Assembly (NCBI GenBank): GCA_905178155.1
Contig: CAJINV010000001.1
Span: 5,002,747-5,066,746, forward strand
Length of the DNA: 64,000 nucleotides
From: Amoebophrya sp. A120
Lineage: Eukaryota > Sar > Dinophyceae > Syndiniales > Amoebophryaceae
Direction: 5' to 3'
Positions 9,272 through 19,445 of the stretch are shown one piece after another. The notes beneath the pieces are model-generated. The model was given only the letters and a program-made list of their open reading frames with translations. It did not search any database and was not told the origin of the DNA. Made by a program: the position numbers and the translations under genes. Each line of letters opens with the position of its first letter. The stretch's first letter is position 1.

Positions 9272-12200
9272 TCATTTACGCCAGACCCCATGGTGACTTC
9301 TGTTTCGATTTCCCGCTCTGCCGAAGTCCGCGCTTCGGTTGTGCCAGTTTCTGTTGCCCCAATTTTGATTACGGCGGTTCCTTCGCCCGTTGTAGCGCCT
9401 GCCCTGGCGACTGACGGACTTCTCCTTGCGGCGCGAGTCATTGCTGCCAGAACGACGACTGCCATGCGGACTCCTGATTCGAGCGCGCGAGGGTTTCCGC
9501 CTCTCGCTGGGGTCTCGGCTGCGAGAGTGCCGGCTCTTGCCACGGTTGTCGTTGTCATCACCCTGGTGCCCGTTTGTTCGCTTCCGCGAGGACTGCCGCT
9601 TGATGTGGTCGCCCTTCCGCCTACTCGTGGCGGAGCGGCGACTGCGCGATCGGCACCGGCTTGACTTCGGGTTGCGTGCTTGTGGAGAGCGCGGCTTTAC
9701 TTCCGACGAACGCGCCAGGTTTCCGCGGTCGTCGCTGCTGCGAACGCCTACCACGCTGGAGCATTGCTTCGTCTGCACCGCGTCCTTGCTTTCGCTGTCT
9801 CCCGAGTCGGAGTCGGAATCATCTGACTCCCCCGAAGAAGAGCTCCCGCGCTCCGGCACGATGTCTTTGTGACCCCCCGTTGGTGCTTGGGCAGATACCG
9901 GATCATCAGGAGCCCTTGGCGATTGCGGAAATGCCTCCTCGTGCCCCTGGGCCTCCAGGGTGGTGGCTGGAGAAGGAGACGCGGCGGGGCCTGGCTGCGC
10001 GTATTGGTTGCCAGCTGCGTGCTTAAGTTTCGGGGGGGGCATTGCTACTTGGCTCGCAGAGGATGGGTTGTGGCGCTCGCCGCATTGGTGCAGGTCCGGC
10101 TCTGCGTTGACCGCCGCGGGGGCCGTGTCACTAACTCCTGTGCCGTTTGCCAGATCCACGGCTTTGCTGATGAGGTCAGCCAAGCCGATGTTGCTCGCTG
10201 CCGCTCTGCAAATGGCCCCGGCGAAGACGGCAGCGTCCGCCTCTGCCACTTTGCCGGTTGATCGAAGGAATCCCAACACCTCGCTTGTGCACGGCCGACC
10301 GCCGCAATTGTCGACGACAGCCTGCAGGTCCGCCCTGGTGTACACCCCGCCCGGCCCCGTGCCAGTGCGAGATGAGGTCCGCGCTTCTTCTATCGCAACT
10401 GCCATTGCCGTTGCCTGCGTGGCCTGGAAGGGGTTAAGCATCGGGACGTGCGGCGGTGCCTCTTCGCTACTCCGTTGGAAACCGGCCTCTGCCGGCCGAT
10501 CAGCTATGTGCCCGTCCTTGGTGAAGATCTTATCTCCGTTTGCCACATCCACGGCCGCTTCGATCCACTCCCGGCAGCCGACCTTCGACGCGCTGGCTTT
10601 TTCCACCTCCGCTGCGATCTTCAGCGCGTCGCCGAAGCTTAGCATTTCTCTTGACCAGAGCAGGTTGGCCAGAGGCACAGTAATCAGTGCGTTGTCACGC
10701 CCCGCTAGGTCGTCGAAAACCTTTTGTACGTCCTCGACCCGAACGGCGCCGCCAGGCCCTGTGCCCTGCCGAGCGTGGGCGATTGTTTCTTGGGGGGGCT
10801 TGCTGCGGACGACTTGGCCGCCAGAGCCTGAGAGCGGGACCTGGTTGGCAGTAGCAGCTGTGGAAGACGGGAAGACGGCACTGGGTGCCGCTGCGTCCGA
10901 GCTGCGCCCGTCCGCGCTGCGCTCGTTGGTCACGTTCCTCTCCGCGGCTACGAGCTCCTCCTTCACCCCGACCGTGCCCTCCTCGGGCATGCCCGTGGAC
11001 TTCGCCGTCCCGTCGTCCGCTTCCCCCTCACCTGAGCTCTCCGCGACGCCATAGTTGGAGCTCGAGGAGGAGCCTGCAACGGGGGTCGGGTTTTCGGCTG
11101 CGCCACCTAGCCCGGCATTCGCGCCGGTGGACTCGCTTCGCTGGGAGGTTTGCTCTGATCCGGACGCCGCCACGGGCTGGCTCGAACCGCACGCGCTTTG
11201 CTGTGACTTGGTAGCGGAGGAAGTCTGGTTGGCAGAGGAAGATGACTCCTCTTTGTATGCATTCTCTATGCATAACTCAATGCACCGGTCAAGATCTTTT
11301 CTGTTGTTCGCTAGGCCCATACTGATCGCCGTGCAGGCTAAGCTGCAACGCTTCTCGCTGCATCCGGTCTTCCTCAGCTTTCGCTGCAGTTGTATGGCCA
11401 GCTGCAACGAGTCCACGAAGCCGTCCTCCTCCTGCGTGAATCGCTTGATCAGTCTGGTCACGTCCTCCGTGGTGAGCCTGGGGGCAGGCACCGGAACGGC
11501 TGCTTGCGCATTGGTCTCAGCGGGAGCCCGTAGCGAGCTGTTGCGGCTCGGCTTTTGGTCGTGCGGAGACTCATCTCGCGCCGATGTACCCCGTCCTTGT
11601 CCGCCAGCCTCGTACCCCGACCGCTTCCGGCGCTTGGCCCTGTACCGCGAGTCGCGGCGGGGGCGCGAATCGTGTGTACGCCCAGTTTGGCGTCCGTCCC
11701 GGCTCGCCGAGCGTCGCCGCTTGAGCTGGATTCTCCCTGCACCTCCGCGTCCCGATCCAGAGACCCCCCCGTAGGTGGTGACGTTGTCGGTACATCCCTC
11801 GCTAATAGTAGAAATGTCCCGGCCATGGCGAGTGCGACTATCTCGCTTGGCGCGGCGCTCTGCGTCTCGACGGCTCGTAAGCACGACCTCCACGCCCGCC
11901 TGGTTATCCAGAGCGGATACCGGAAGGCTGTTTGGGCCGCTCAGGGGGATGCCGTGGTTGTGTAACGCCTTGCCACCCCCTTTCCCCTTTCCTTTCAGCT
12001 GCTTCTGCTTCGTTTGCGGTGGCCGCGGCGGACGGATGTGCAGGTCTGGCGAGTTGTAAACTTTGGTGACGTTCAGCACGTCGCGGCAGGCGTAGTCGTT
12101 CAAGAAGTTCAGGGTGGAGGTCGGGGACATTTTGATCTCGCCCCAGTTGTCACCTGTTTTACGAATGTGCTTGATCGTTTGCGGCTCCTTGGATATGACC

Positions 12201-12493
12201 AGCAGGACTTCGGCCAGCTTTGCAATTCCGTCCTTGAAGTGCTTCTCCTCGACCTTGCTCCACTGCTTGCTTTCGTCCATTGTCGCGGCTTGGGCGACGT
12301 CAGCTAGGCGCTTCGCAATCCCTGCTTTGTCTGGCAGGTTGACGTTCTGCCGGATGTCCTCGCTGTCTGCGAAGATCGCCGGGCAGCGAATGCAGACCTT
12401 GAAGCGGTTTTCGATGTGACCCACAGTGTGGGTTAGAGCTTCCAGCGAGGACTGCAGTGCCGCGTCCTCCTCCGTGGCGCGGGTCCACGACAT
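9272..12493 (-). CDS. LINE ORF1: three helical modules and SR-like basic tail
   Basis: This 1073-residue protein sits directly upstream of ORF2 and is its presumed RNA-binding partner. Three related modules of about 75 residues can be aligned by eye. One starts PAPRLTTEDVTRLIKRF; two start with GTGPGG, as in GTGPGGAVRVEDVQKVFDDL and GTGPGGVYTRADLQAVVDNC. Each ends in an A-x-x-A-I-x-x-A/L-I-x-x-A-x-x-x-A-N-G-like helix. The first 200 residues are mixed charged. The last 150 residues are an Arg/Ser repeat tail ending in NWGNRNWHNRS, resembling SR-protein RNA-binding tails. There is no esterase, zinc-knuckle or RRM signature of better-known ORF1 types. The function is inferred from position and composition only. 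Confidence 0.7.
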   Translation of the reverse strand: MSWTRATEEDAALQSSLEALTHTVGHIENRFKVCIRCPAIFADSEDIRQNVNLPDKAGIAKRLADVAQAATMDESKQWSKVEEKHFKDGIAKLAEVLLVISKEPQTIKHIRKTGDNWGEIKMSPTSTLNFLNDYACRDVLNVTKVYNSPDLHIRPPRPPQTKQKQLKGKGKGGGKALHNHGIPLSGPNSLPVSALDNQAGVEVVLTSRRDAERRAKRDSRTRHGRDISTISEGCTDNVTTYGGVSGSGRGGAGRIQLKRRRSASRDGRQTGRTHDSRPRRDSRYRAKRRKRSGYEAGGQGRGTSARDESPHDQKPSRNSSLRAPAETNAQAAVPVPAPRLTTEDVTRLIKRFTQEEDGFVDSLQLAIQLQRKLRKTGCSEKRCSLACTAISMGLANNRKDLDRCIELCIENAYKEESSSSANQTSSATKSQQSACGSSQPVAASGSEQTSQRSESTGANAGLGGAAENPTPVAGSSSSSNYGVAESSGEGEADDGTAKSTGMPEEGTVGVKEELVAAERNVTNERSADGRSSDAAAPSAVFPSSTAATANQVPLSGSGGQVVRSKPPQETIAHARQGTGPGGAVRVEDVQKVFDDLAGRDNALITVPLANLLWSREMLSFGDALKIAAEVEKASASKVGCREWIEAAVDVANGDKIFTKDGHIADRPAEAGFQRSSEEAPPHVPMLNPFQATQATAMAVAIEEARTSSRTGTGPGGVYTRADLQAVVDNCGGRPCTSEVLGFLRSTGKVAEADAAVFAGAICRAAASNIGLADLISKAVDLANGTGVSDTAPAAVNAEPDLHQCGERHNPSSASQVAMPPPKLKHAAGNQYAQPGPAASPSPATTLEAQGHEEAFPQSPRAPDDPVSAQAPTGGHKDIVPERGSSSSGESDDSDSDSGDSESKDAVQTKQCSSVVGVRSSDDRGNLARSSEVKPRSPQARNPKSSRCRSRSRRSATSRRKGDHIKRQSSRKRTNGHQGDDNDNRGKSRHSRSRDPSERRKPSRARIRSPHGSRRSGSNDSRRKEKSVSRQGRRYNGRRNRRNQNWGNRNWHNRSADFGRAGNRNRSHHGVWRK

Positions 12494-14580
12494 CGCCGGC
12501 GAGTCTCCTTGTGGATTATAGTGCTTGTCTTTATTAATTCAAAGCGCTTCAGATTAAATTTGATGATGCGCTGCAGGCACCTCCGTGCCAAAAACCTGTG
12601 CGCACTACCTCGATGATAACTGAGAGCCCGATGAAGGTTAAACAGCGTTCAATGGCACAGATTGACTTCGACAGTGACAGTCTTAATAGGTTCGAAGTGT
12701 TAGTTGACAATTGATGAGGCTAGTTGGCCGAGCTTGTGCAACATAAATTACTCGCTAGCAGACTAGCAATGCTTTCTCCGTTGGAACTAAGGATACCTGC
12801 CTGCCGATTCAAGTCCTGTTTTGTCTTGCAATTTATCAAATTTCTGCTCGTCTACCAGAGACAATTCCACGGCTTATCGGCCTGAGAGATCTTATTTTAC
12901 GCTGCGGATGATCCTTGTCCAATTGATGCTAGCAGGGAATACACCGCTCCTCTGCCTTTCGCGTTCCGTCTGACTTTTTTCACTTTTTGTCCTGCGGCTC
13001 GCCCTCCAGGGTCCAATAACTGAGCTAGACTAGTCTGATTGTTCATGATTGAATTCTCACAGTGACGCATCGGGGGCTATACGATAATGTAGGCGAGAGA
13101 CGACCTGGGGTCGACAGGCTTGGCGTGCTGCCCGGTCGTAGGCCGGAATCAAGAACCGGGGGGGACGCGGGCGCCTACGCGCTAAGGCGAGAGCCCAGAA
13201 TCCAAACACACTCTATCAGGGGTGCCGCTAGAGTCACAGCAGGGACTTTACGCGCACAGACTATCAGGTCTGCCCTGGATTCTGGGGGGGAAGATGCGGT
13301 GGGGGCGCAGGCCAGTCCGGAACCGCCGCGGTGGGCCGCACTGTACCTTCAACCTTGTCCCGCGGGCCGCAGGACCGTACTATCGCGCGTTCGCCATCGC
13401 CACACTCGAGTCCAAGTCCATTGCATGTTCTGCCGCCGGGGACTGGGCCATCAGTGCGCCGTCCGGTGATGCACAGTACGAGCGGATTCTGCGGAGGAGC
13501 TGGCAGCTTCTCGACTCTAGTTGGGGAGAGCCGGGTCCGACTGGAACCTGAGGTACATTTTTGGAGCAAAGGCGGGGACGGACGTGCTCCGCCCCCGAGC
13601 ACCCGCAACACGCCGCCATATTCGTATATATAATATCCACTCGTAATTAGACAGTAAAAACAGGGGCAATTTTTAATTTTTAATTCTAAGCATGCAAAAC
13701 ATTCGAAAAAAAAAAAAAGCAAATTCTGCAGCATTCCCGGGACTAAAATACCGTCTAAGCTGGCTTTTGCAGCTGCCTCGCGGACGCTACCGGAACTGGA
13801 CGGACCGCCGAACGGGCGAGGCATGGCTTCATCGAGACGATGCCCGAGGCGTCCCGACTCGGCGGGCTCACGCCAGGAGTTTGCTGTGTGTAAAGTCTTC
13901 CGAGTCCGCTCGTGTTGTGCGTTGACCTGAGGCCCATGCTGTGCTTGCCTTGGCGCCTGCCAAATCCACCGGCGGAGGAGCGGTCTTTGTCTGTGTGGCG
14001 GTCTTTTCCCGTGCTTCTAGGCGTGGGCAAGTCGGTGAGTCGAAGGCTGTCTCCGGAGGAGAGGTCATGTTCATTTGAAGTGTGCGCACGGACGCTCGGG
14101 GCGTCGATGCTCTAGCTAGCACTACTGTAAAAGGGGCACAGAGGACCCGCCACGTACGGGTGTTTATGTAATTTCATTTCGAAACTCCACTGCAGGGAGT
14201 CGGGGGAGGTACCGACGTGGCGTCAGTGGTAGGTAAACAATTGATGAGAAAAGCAAGAGATGGTCCTACTCTACGGCATAGCTCCCCCTGTTCTACATTG
14301 ATGGATCTCAGGCAACAAGACAAAGTCTTGAGCCAAAATGGCTACGGAGTCTGGCATGACTCTGTCTACTCTATCATGCTAGTCTGGCATGACTCTGAGC
14401 TCTGTCTACTTGCGTGCCCACGAAAAGCTCCTCTTGTCTGTCATGCAAAAACGCAGGAGCTTCTCATGCGGAGTGCGCAACTCTGTCTCTGAACCACGGA
14501 AAGACTTGTCATGCTGGGGAGCGCATAATTTTTGCATTGTGCTCACTATAATGCCCCTCCTTGCATCACATCGGAGGTCT
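12494..14580. other. No gene recognised; probable LINE 5' region and spacer
   Basis: No supported coding region, RNA gene or complete repeat is visible. 12.5-13.0 kb is AT-rich spacer. 13.06-13.6 kb is GC-rich with several short overlapping open frames on both strands and no recognisable domain; it could be LINE 5' untranslated or promoter sequence. 13.6-14.2 kb holds short A-rich and T-rich runs. 14.2-14.6 kb contains introner-like internal motifs (TGTCATGC, CTCATGCGG, GCATCACA). Confidence 0.45.
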
Positions 14581-14585
14581 ACGGG

Positions 14586-14644
14586 CTGTTCGTCCCCTCC
14601 TTGCATCACAAGTTTCCAGACCCAGACACATTTGCAATGCATAC
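14586..14644. repeat. Solo introner terminus, right end only
   Basis: GCATCACAAG, then TTCCAGACCCAGACACATTTGCA and a terminal ATA match the right-hand terminus of the introner family described below. CCTGC follows at 14645, in the position of a target duplication. No matching left terminus (TAT...TGTCTGGGTCTGG) was found upstream, although introner-like internal motifs continue back to about 14.35 kb. It is either a truncated copy or one whose left end has decayed. It lies just past the last recognisable exon of the Trp-rich protein gene. Confidence 0.6.
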
Positions 14645-14649
14645 CTGCC

Positions 14650-17600
14650 TTCCTCGTCTCAGCGGTAGTTCCACTTCCTTCTCTTACCGGCTCCCGGCCT
14701 GCGCAGGAGCAGTTGCAGTGCCTGCATCTTGTTCTTCGTGTTTGGCTCCGGCAGCTTGTTCTTCTTCTTGTTGTTCTGCTTCATTGCTTTCGTCCCGGTG
14801 GTGGGAGGTTTCCATGAATGAAGCTGAAATCGCACTACGAGCTGCACCCGCACCACGAAACGCATTGGTGGCCGCGATGCCCGTGCGCGGAACTGTCCAG
14901 AGCGCAGCCGCCCCACCGAGCGGTGTTCCCGGCGGGGGAGTCCCAGACATTGAAGATGGCCACACGACCGATGCTGGCGAGCCCAACCGCCAGGAGGTGG
15001 AGGACGGAACAGCAGAAACCGGTGGCGAAGCTGCAACAGCCGAAGATGGCTGCTGCTGCTGCAGTGCTGGCTGAGTCTGCTGCACTCGTTGGTTCCGTGG
15101 GTCTTCCGTCCACAGGTTCCAGTTGCCGTTTCTGCCGTCCCAGTCCTTCCAGTACTGGTTGCCGCCATTGTCCGTAGCCCAAGCGTACCACTTGCCATCG
15201 GAATTTTGCTCGTATTTGACGTTGCGATTCAGTGTCGGGTCCCAGTGGTACGTCTCGGGCCGGTTGCGGTCGTTTCCATTGTTCCAGTTGTTCCACCCGC
15301 GACCGTTTCCACTTCCTCCTCCGCACTTATGAAACTGTCAGGCTCGAAATCGACAAAGTTGAAATGCTTTGATATAACGCTAAACCGACCACCGAAACCG
15401 CTACACAACACGTAAACGTTGGCACCTTTCCGCAGAAGGTCAGGCCACCAGGTCGTCATGACAAATACATCGATACCAGCTGGACCCAGAGTTTGTAGTC
15501 GTCGCATGACAAATTTCCCCCGTGCCGGAAGTGATAGTGAATCTGTCATGCCGTTTACGGCAAAGGAGCTCCTCCCCTCTGTCATGCTATTCAGCAAGAC
15601 CCTTAGCAGGACGGTTGTACAATCTTCTGCCTCCCTTGCATCCTCAGCAATAGAGTCACTTTTTGCATCGCAGTTTATGCATTATACCAGTTATCGATTT
15701 CGATCCTGACACTCCCATAGTGCTGACCGCGATTGTTTTCATCCCGCCACCACGTGCTTCCAGATTGGCCACGATTGCCACCACGACGGCCGCCCCAGTT
15801 GTTGTTGTTGTTGTTGTTGTTGTCATTCGTGTTTTTCACCCACTGCAATGCGAAGTAGGGCGCGTGCAGCAGATTCAAATCCAGGGTTTCTGCGGACCAA
15901 TGCCGCGGCGAGCCTTCTGGCGGCGGTCGCTGCCCGTCCGTTTTGGGCGGGATCTCTGTACAGTATTGGTTGAAGGCATTTCTATAAAATTTTGGCATAA
16001 AAAGCGCAATTTTGCATGAAATCAGGTCAAGTTTGAAGATGGAAGGAAGCAACAACAAGAAAATGTCTCAGAACTGCACAAACAGAAACAACCCTCACCG
16101 ATGGGATCACACCGATCGCTCGTGGTCGTGGCATAAGATGAATATAGAAATTCAAATTGAAATTGAAATAGGAAAAGAAGAAGAACTCTGAAAAAATAAT
16201 AAAGCACCGAGAAACTCTGAAACTGCGTTCTGGTCGCGCAGCGAGAACGCTACGCGACCGTAATGCAATATGAATATTCTCATTCTCAACCGAAGAATGT
16301 ATGAGCATTATAAATATATATTTTTATGTAGTGCGGCAGCAAGAGTTTGTTGTTGTTTTTTTACCTTACCCGTTCTTTCTTGCGTTGGTTTGACCAGCCT
16401 GCTACGAATCTAAATTAGAACGCAGATCCAGCAACAGTGATTTACTTTGCTCTGTCACTTCGATGTGGATGAATCTTCATATCTATGGAGTATGGCGCTG
16501 GTGGTGGTGCTCATATTTCTGTCACCCAATACGAGAAATAGAAAATCTAAGTAGATTCATACCATTTGGAAAGTCCACGAATTCAATCGCGTACTCGGCT
16601 TCTGCTCCATCTGGGTGCTGCACCTCGAGGTTTTGGAAGACTGCGACATTCTTCTGGCGAGAATCTGGAAGCATGCAAAAAACTTGATCCTGCTCCTCGT
16701 AGTCGTTAGCCTGCGGTTTGTTCGGGCCAAGGCAGTCATCTAGGAGCACTATGGGGACCTAACATATCACGCCCCGTTGCGATTTTCGCTCCGCAAACTC
16801 TGTCGTTGATGTATCTCAATCTCTCATTAACATCATCATCAGCATCATCATCATCTTCATCAACTTCTACAAGTACAACTTACCCTTACGTAAAACAATA
16901 ATAAAACACATCACACTCATTGTCATTCTTCATCATGCACGAATCGATTGTAAATGTAAAGTAGAGATGCCAAAGAAAACAAGCAAAGCGAAAGATCGGC
17001 CATGGGCGTGTGAAGAAAAACCATGGATACACAGAGGCCCGGTTTCTCCTTCATCATCTCCATCTAGCTCCTCCGACACTCGCGTCAAACAAAGGCGTAT
17101 GCTGCGCAAAAGTATCGCACTCGTACAATTTGCAGCTATGCATGACACATCTTCTAGTAAGTTTCTTACATGAATCACCATTAGGAATTCGAATTGCACT
17201 TATTCTTCTTGATAAAATAAAAATTTGTCGTGCAAGAATACATACCAGTTCTAGTACGATATTACTTTTGCAACGAATACGGGAGGCAGGCAGATGAGAT
17301 GAAGCGGCAAGGTTCGAGTTTACTTCGGCTGCCCGCAAGGCTTCTTCGTTCAGCCAGGGATCCCCCACGGCTCGTTTGTACTTGTTCATCCGCTGTTGGT
17401 TGTAGTTCCGCACCAGAGTCTCCGCTTGCCCATTTCGATTCTTGTACACGAAATCGAGTTCCAGCGTACGAACACTCACGAACTTTCCACAGGGAAAATG
17501 GTCATTAGTGGTACGCCGGAATTCGAATTGGACGCTGTTTGCAGGACTGAGATCTTCGAACGGCATGTCCTGCTCGGACCCCGAGGTAAGGATTTCTTGG

Positions 17601-19240
17601 AACCAAAGTGCAGCCCCTGGATGGCCAGCTTGGACGTCGTTTTTGTAGCGTTCTTCGTGAACTGCCAGAACCACGCTCTGCTGGTCCGCATAAGAAACGA
17701 TGTAGAACGGCTGGCTTTTTTTCCCGCTCTCGGAGGAGACTTTTTGCAGGAATTCCGTTCGTAAGCCGCCGTCGCTGTCCGTCGCAGTTGTGAACGGGAA
17801 TTCGGGTGTGATCAACGACGAAGTTGCCCGGGATGGATCTGGTGGATGATCAGAAGTTGCCGGTCCCCACCAGCCCCAGGAACTATCAAATGCGAATATG
17901 TCTGGGTCTGGAACAAGAATACGCGATTTGTATCTATGTAATGCAGGTTTTCCATGACCCATGAGGTCTGGAATGCAGGACCTAGCATGACAGCTTCTAT
18001 GGGATCTCTATCATGTCTATTCTGCATGAGAAACTCCCCCGCACCTCCCTGGTCAAAAATGGACGGCTCTTGGTACTCAAACTCATGCAACACAGATTCT
18101 TGCATGATTCAGATGTAGCATGACAAGTTGCTATGTTCCAGACCCAGACTTATTTGCACTGGATAGGAACCTCCCCCGCCCCAGGAACTTCTGTCCCGCC
18201 CTTTGCCATCGACATCGTGTTCGTCGCCGTAGTTCTCGTCCCAGTTGTTTTTTTTCCACCAGCCCCAGGAACCGTCCCAACCCTCGCCATGATCGACATC
18301 GTCTTCGTCGTAGTCCCACCAGTCGTCGTAGTCCCCGTTCTTATCCAAGAAAAAAAGACCATCACGATAATCATCGCGGCAACTATTGCTCTAGCACAGC
18401 CAGCACGTCTTGCCTGGTGCTTTGCATAGAGACCACAGATACATGACTCTCAAGGGGCGAGCGACCAAAAATTATTTTACTGATATCTCTTCTACTTGTT
18501 CTACTATCAAACAAAAAAGTGCTGTTAACGTTAACGGTTTGGGTTTTCACATCAGATCCAGATGGCAGTCATGCATTACAAATTTTGCCTTCCGTGCTCG
18601 TGCTCGTGCATGCTCCTACGCAATGGCAATACAAATTTGGGCACCTTTTCTGATGCGTCACTGCATCACAACTTCCGTTAACGGTATCTACTTACGTGAA
18701 GCTTGCAATGGTTCTTCTGATGAAGATCGTGACAAAGACAATAAATGAACCGTCATACTAGTTGTCCCAGTTCCAGTCCTCGTATTCATCTTGTTCGTAG
18801 ACATGATCTTCACCGGAGGCGTAGTCGTGCCACAGCCATTGTTCCTCGCCATGGGGTCCAGTTGTACGGCGCCAATAACCACCAGGTCCAGTTTGTTCAC
18901 GGTCCCAATGTTGACCACCAGGTCCAGTAGTTTCACCACGGCGCCAACGTTGACCACCAGGTCCAGTAGTTGCAGGGCGCCAAGATCCATCAGGTCCAGT
19001 TTCATGGCTGGATTGTCCACGCCGAGTCCGCGGTTTTTTCCCGGTGGTGCCTGGTGCCCCCATCCCGAAGGACGGTCCCGGAATTCCAGACAGAGAAGAC
19101 GTCGGCCCACGTGTATGCAATGTAAAAAACTTCCATTTGCTCTGCCTATAACTGGGGTGGTTGTCATCTACAACACTGCAAAGAAACAGCAAAAAACAAA
19201 GAAATATAATAATCATGTTGAGCTGCGTCGTGCTCAACAA
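14650..19240 (-). CDS. Secreted Trp/Gly/Asn/Asp-rich repeat protein, multi-exon
   Basis: The N-terminus MLSTTQLNMIIIFLCFLLFLCSVV is a clear signal peptide, so the product enters the secretory route. Exon 1 (about 19240-18758) carries TGPGGQRWRR-type repeats; exon 2 (about 18390-18166) is DYDDWWDYDED and WDGSWGWWKK. After removal of an introner the frame continues as GGSWGWWGPATSDH. The next exon (17878-17324) is a less repetitive domain (YIVSYADQQSVVLAVHEERY) and joins by a GT-AG intron to 16758 (VPIVLLDDCLGPNKP). Further coding blocks are near 16020-15680 (WVKNTNDNNNNNNNNWGG) and 15325-14690 (YHWDPTLNRN, WYAWATDNGGNQYWKDW). Junctions below 16.5 kb are not fixed. I recognise no catalytic domain. 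A secreted matrix, wall or host-interface protein is possible, but this is inference. Confidence 0.6.
17884..18165. mobile_element. Introner copy a, in the Trp-rich protein gene
   Basis: A 282-bp element starts TATCAAATGCG and ends GGATA, with TGTCTGGGTCTGG-type terminal inverted repeats. GGAAC at 17879-17883 and 18166-18170 is an exact 5-bp target duplication. Removing the element and one duplication copy joins GGGGS to WGWWGP in frame. The identical base after the duplication gives seven possible splice points; none is GT-AG, one is TT...AG. Internal motifs (CTAGCATGACAG, TTCTGCATGAGAAACT) show it in the same orientation as copies b, c and e. Confidence 0.9.
18882..19010 (-). repeat. Coding tandem repeat, TGPGG-x-W units
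   Basis: The core AGGTCCAG recurs on the plus strand at about 18884, 18920, 18959 and 18992, spacings of 33-39 bases, all multiples of three. In the protein it gives successive units such as TGPDGSWRPA, TGPGGQRWRRGET, TGPGGQHWDREQ and TGPGGYWRRT. The in-frame size variation fits repeat gain and loss under coding constraint in the first exon of the secreted protein. Confidence 0.75.
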
Positions 19241-19445
19241 CTAGGAGGTAAACTAAAGGAGGTATTTTTTTACTATCAGGACCTGACGCACAGGGTCATT
19301 TAGCTGCTTCATTACAAGAGCTGACGCATCTTCAATGTAGTACAACGAACATTTTCATCTTTCGGCACGTATTAAAAGTATCGAGGTTTGTAAGTACATT
19401 TTAAAAATTTTAGCATCTTTAATATATTCTGCAGACGACGCTCCG

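Larger units (their letters stand above)
826..12493 (-). mobile_element. Bicistronic LINE (non-LTR retrotransposon) with OTU domain
   Basis: Two long uninterrupted minus-strand ORFs, 1073 and 2271 codons, stand in the order expected of a LINE: ORF1 upstream (9272-12493), ORF2 with endonuclease, reverse transcriptase and RNase H downstream (826-7641). Both are intact, so this copy may be young or active. The true ends are not defined: 5' sequence above 12493 and 3' sequence below 826 probably belong to it, but I could not find flanking target duplications. An APE-type endonuclease combined with RNase H is characteristic of I/Jockey-like clades; clade assignment would need a tree. Confidence 0.85.

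Noticed and set aside
13060-13640. GC-rich block as a possible RNA gene or CpG promoter
   Set aside because: No rRNA, tRNA or snRNA signature could be recognised, and no gene start follows closely enough to support a promoter call.
15798-15822. GTT microsatellite
   Set aside because: It encodes the poly-Asn run NNNNNNNN in the Trp-rich protein, so it is not a separate feature.
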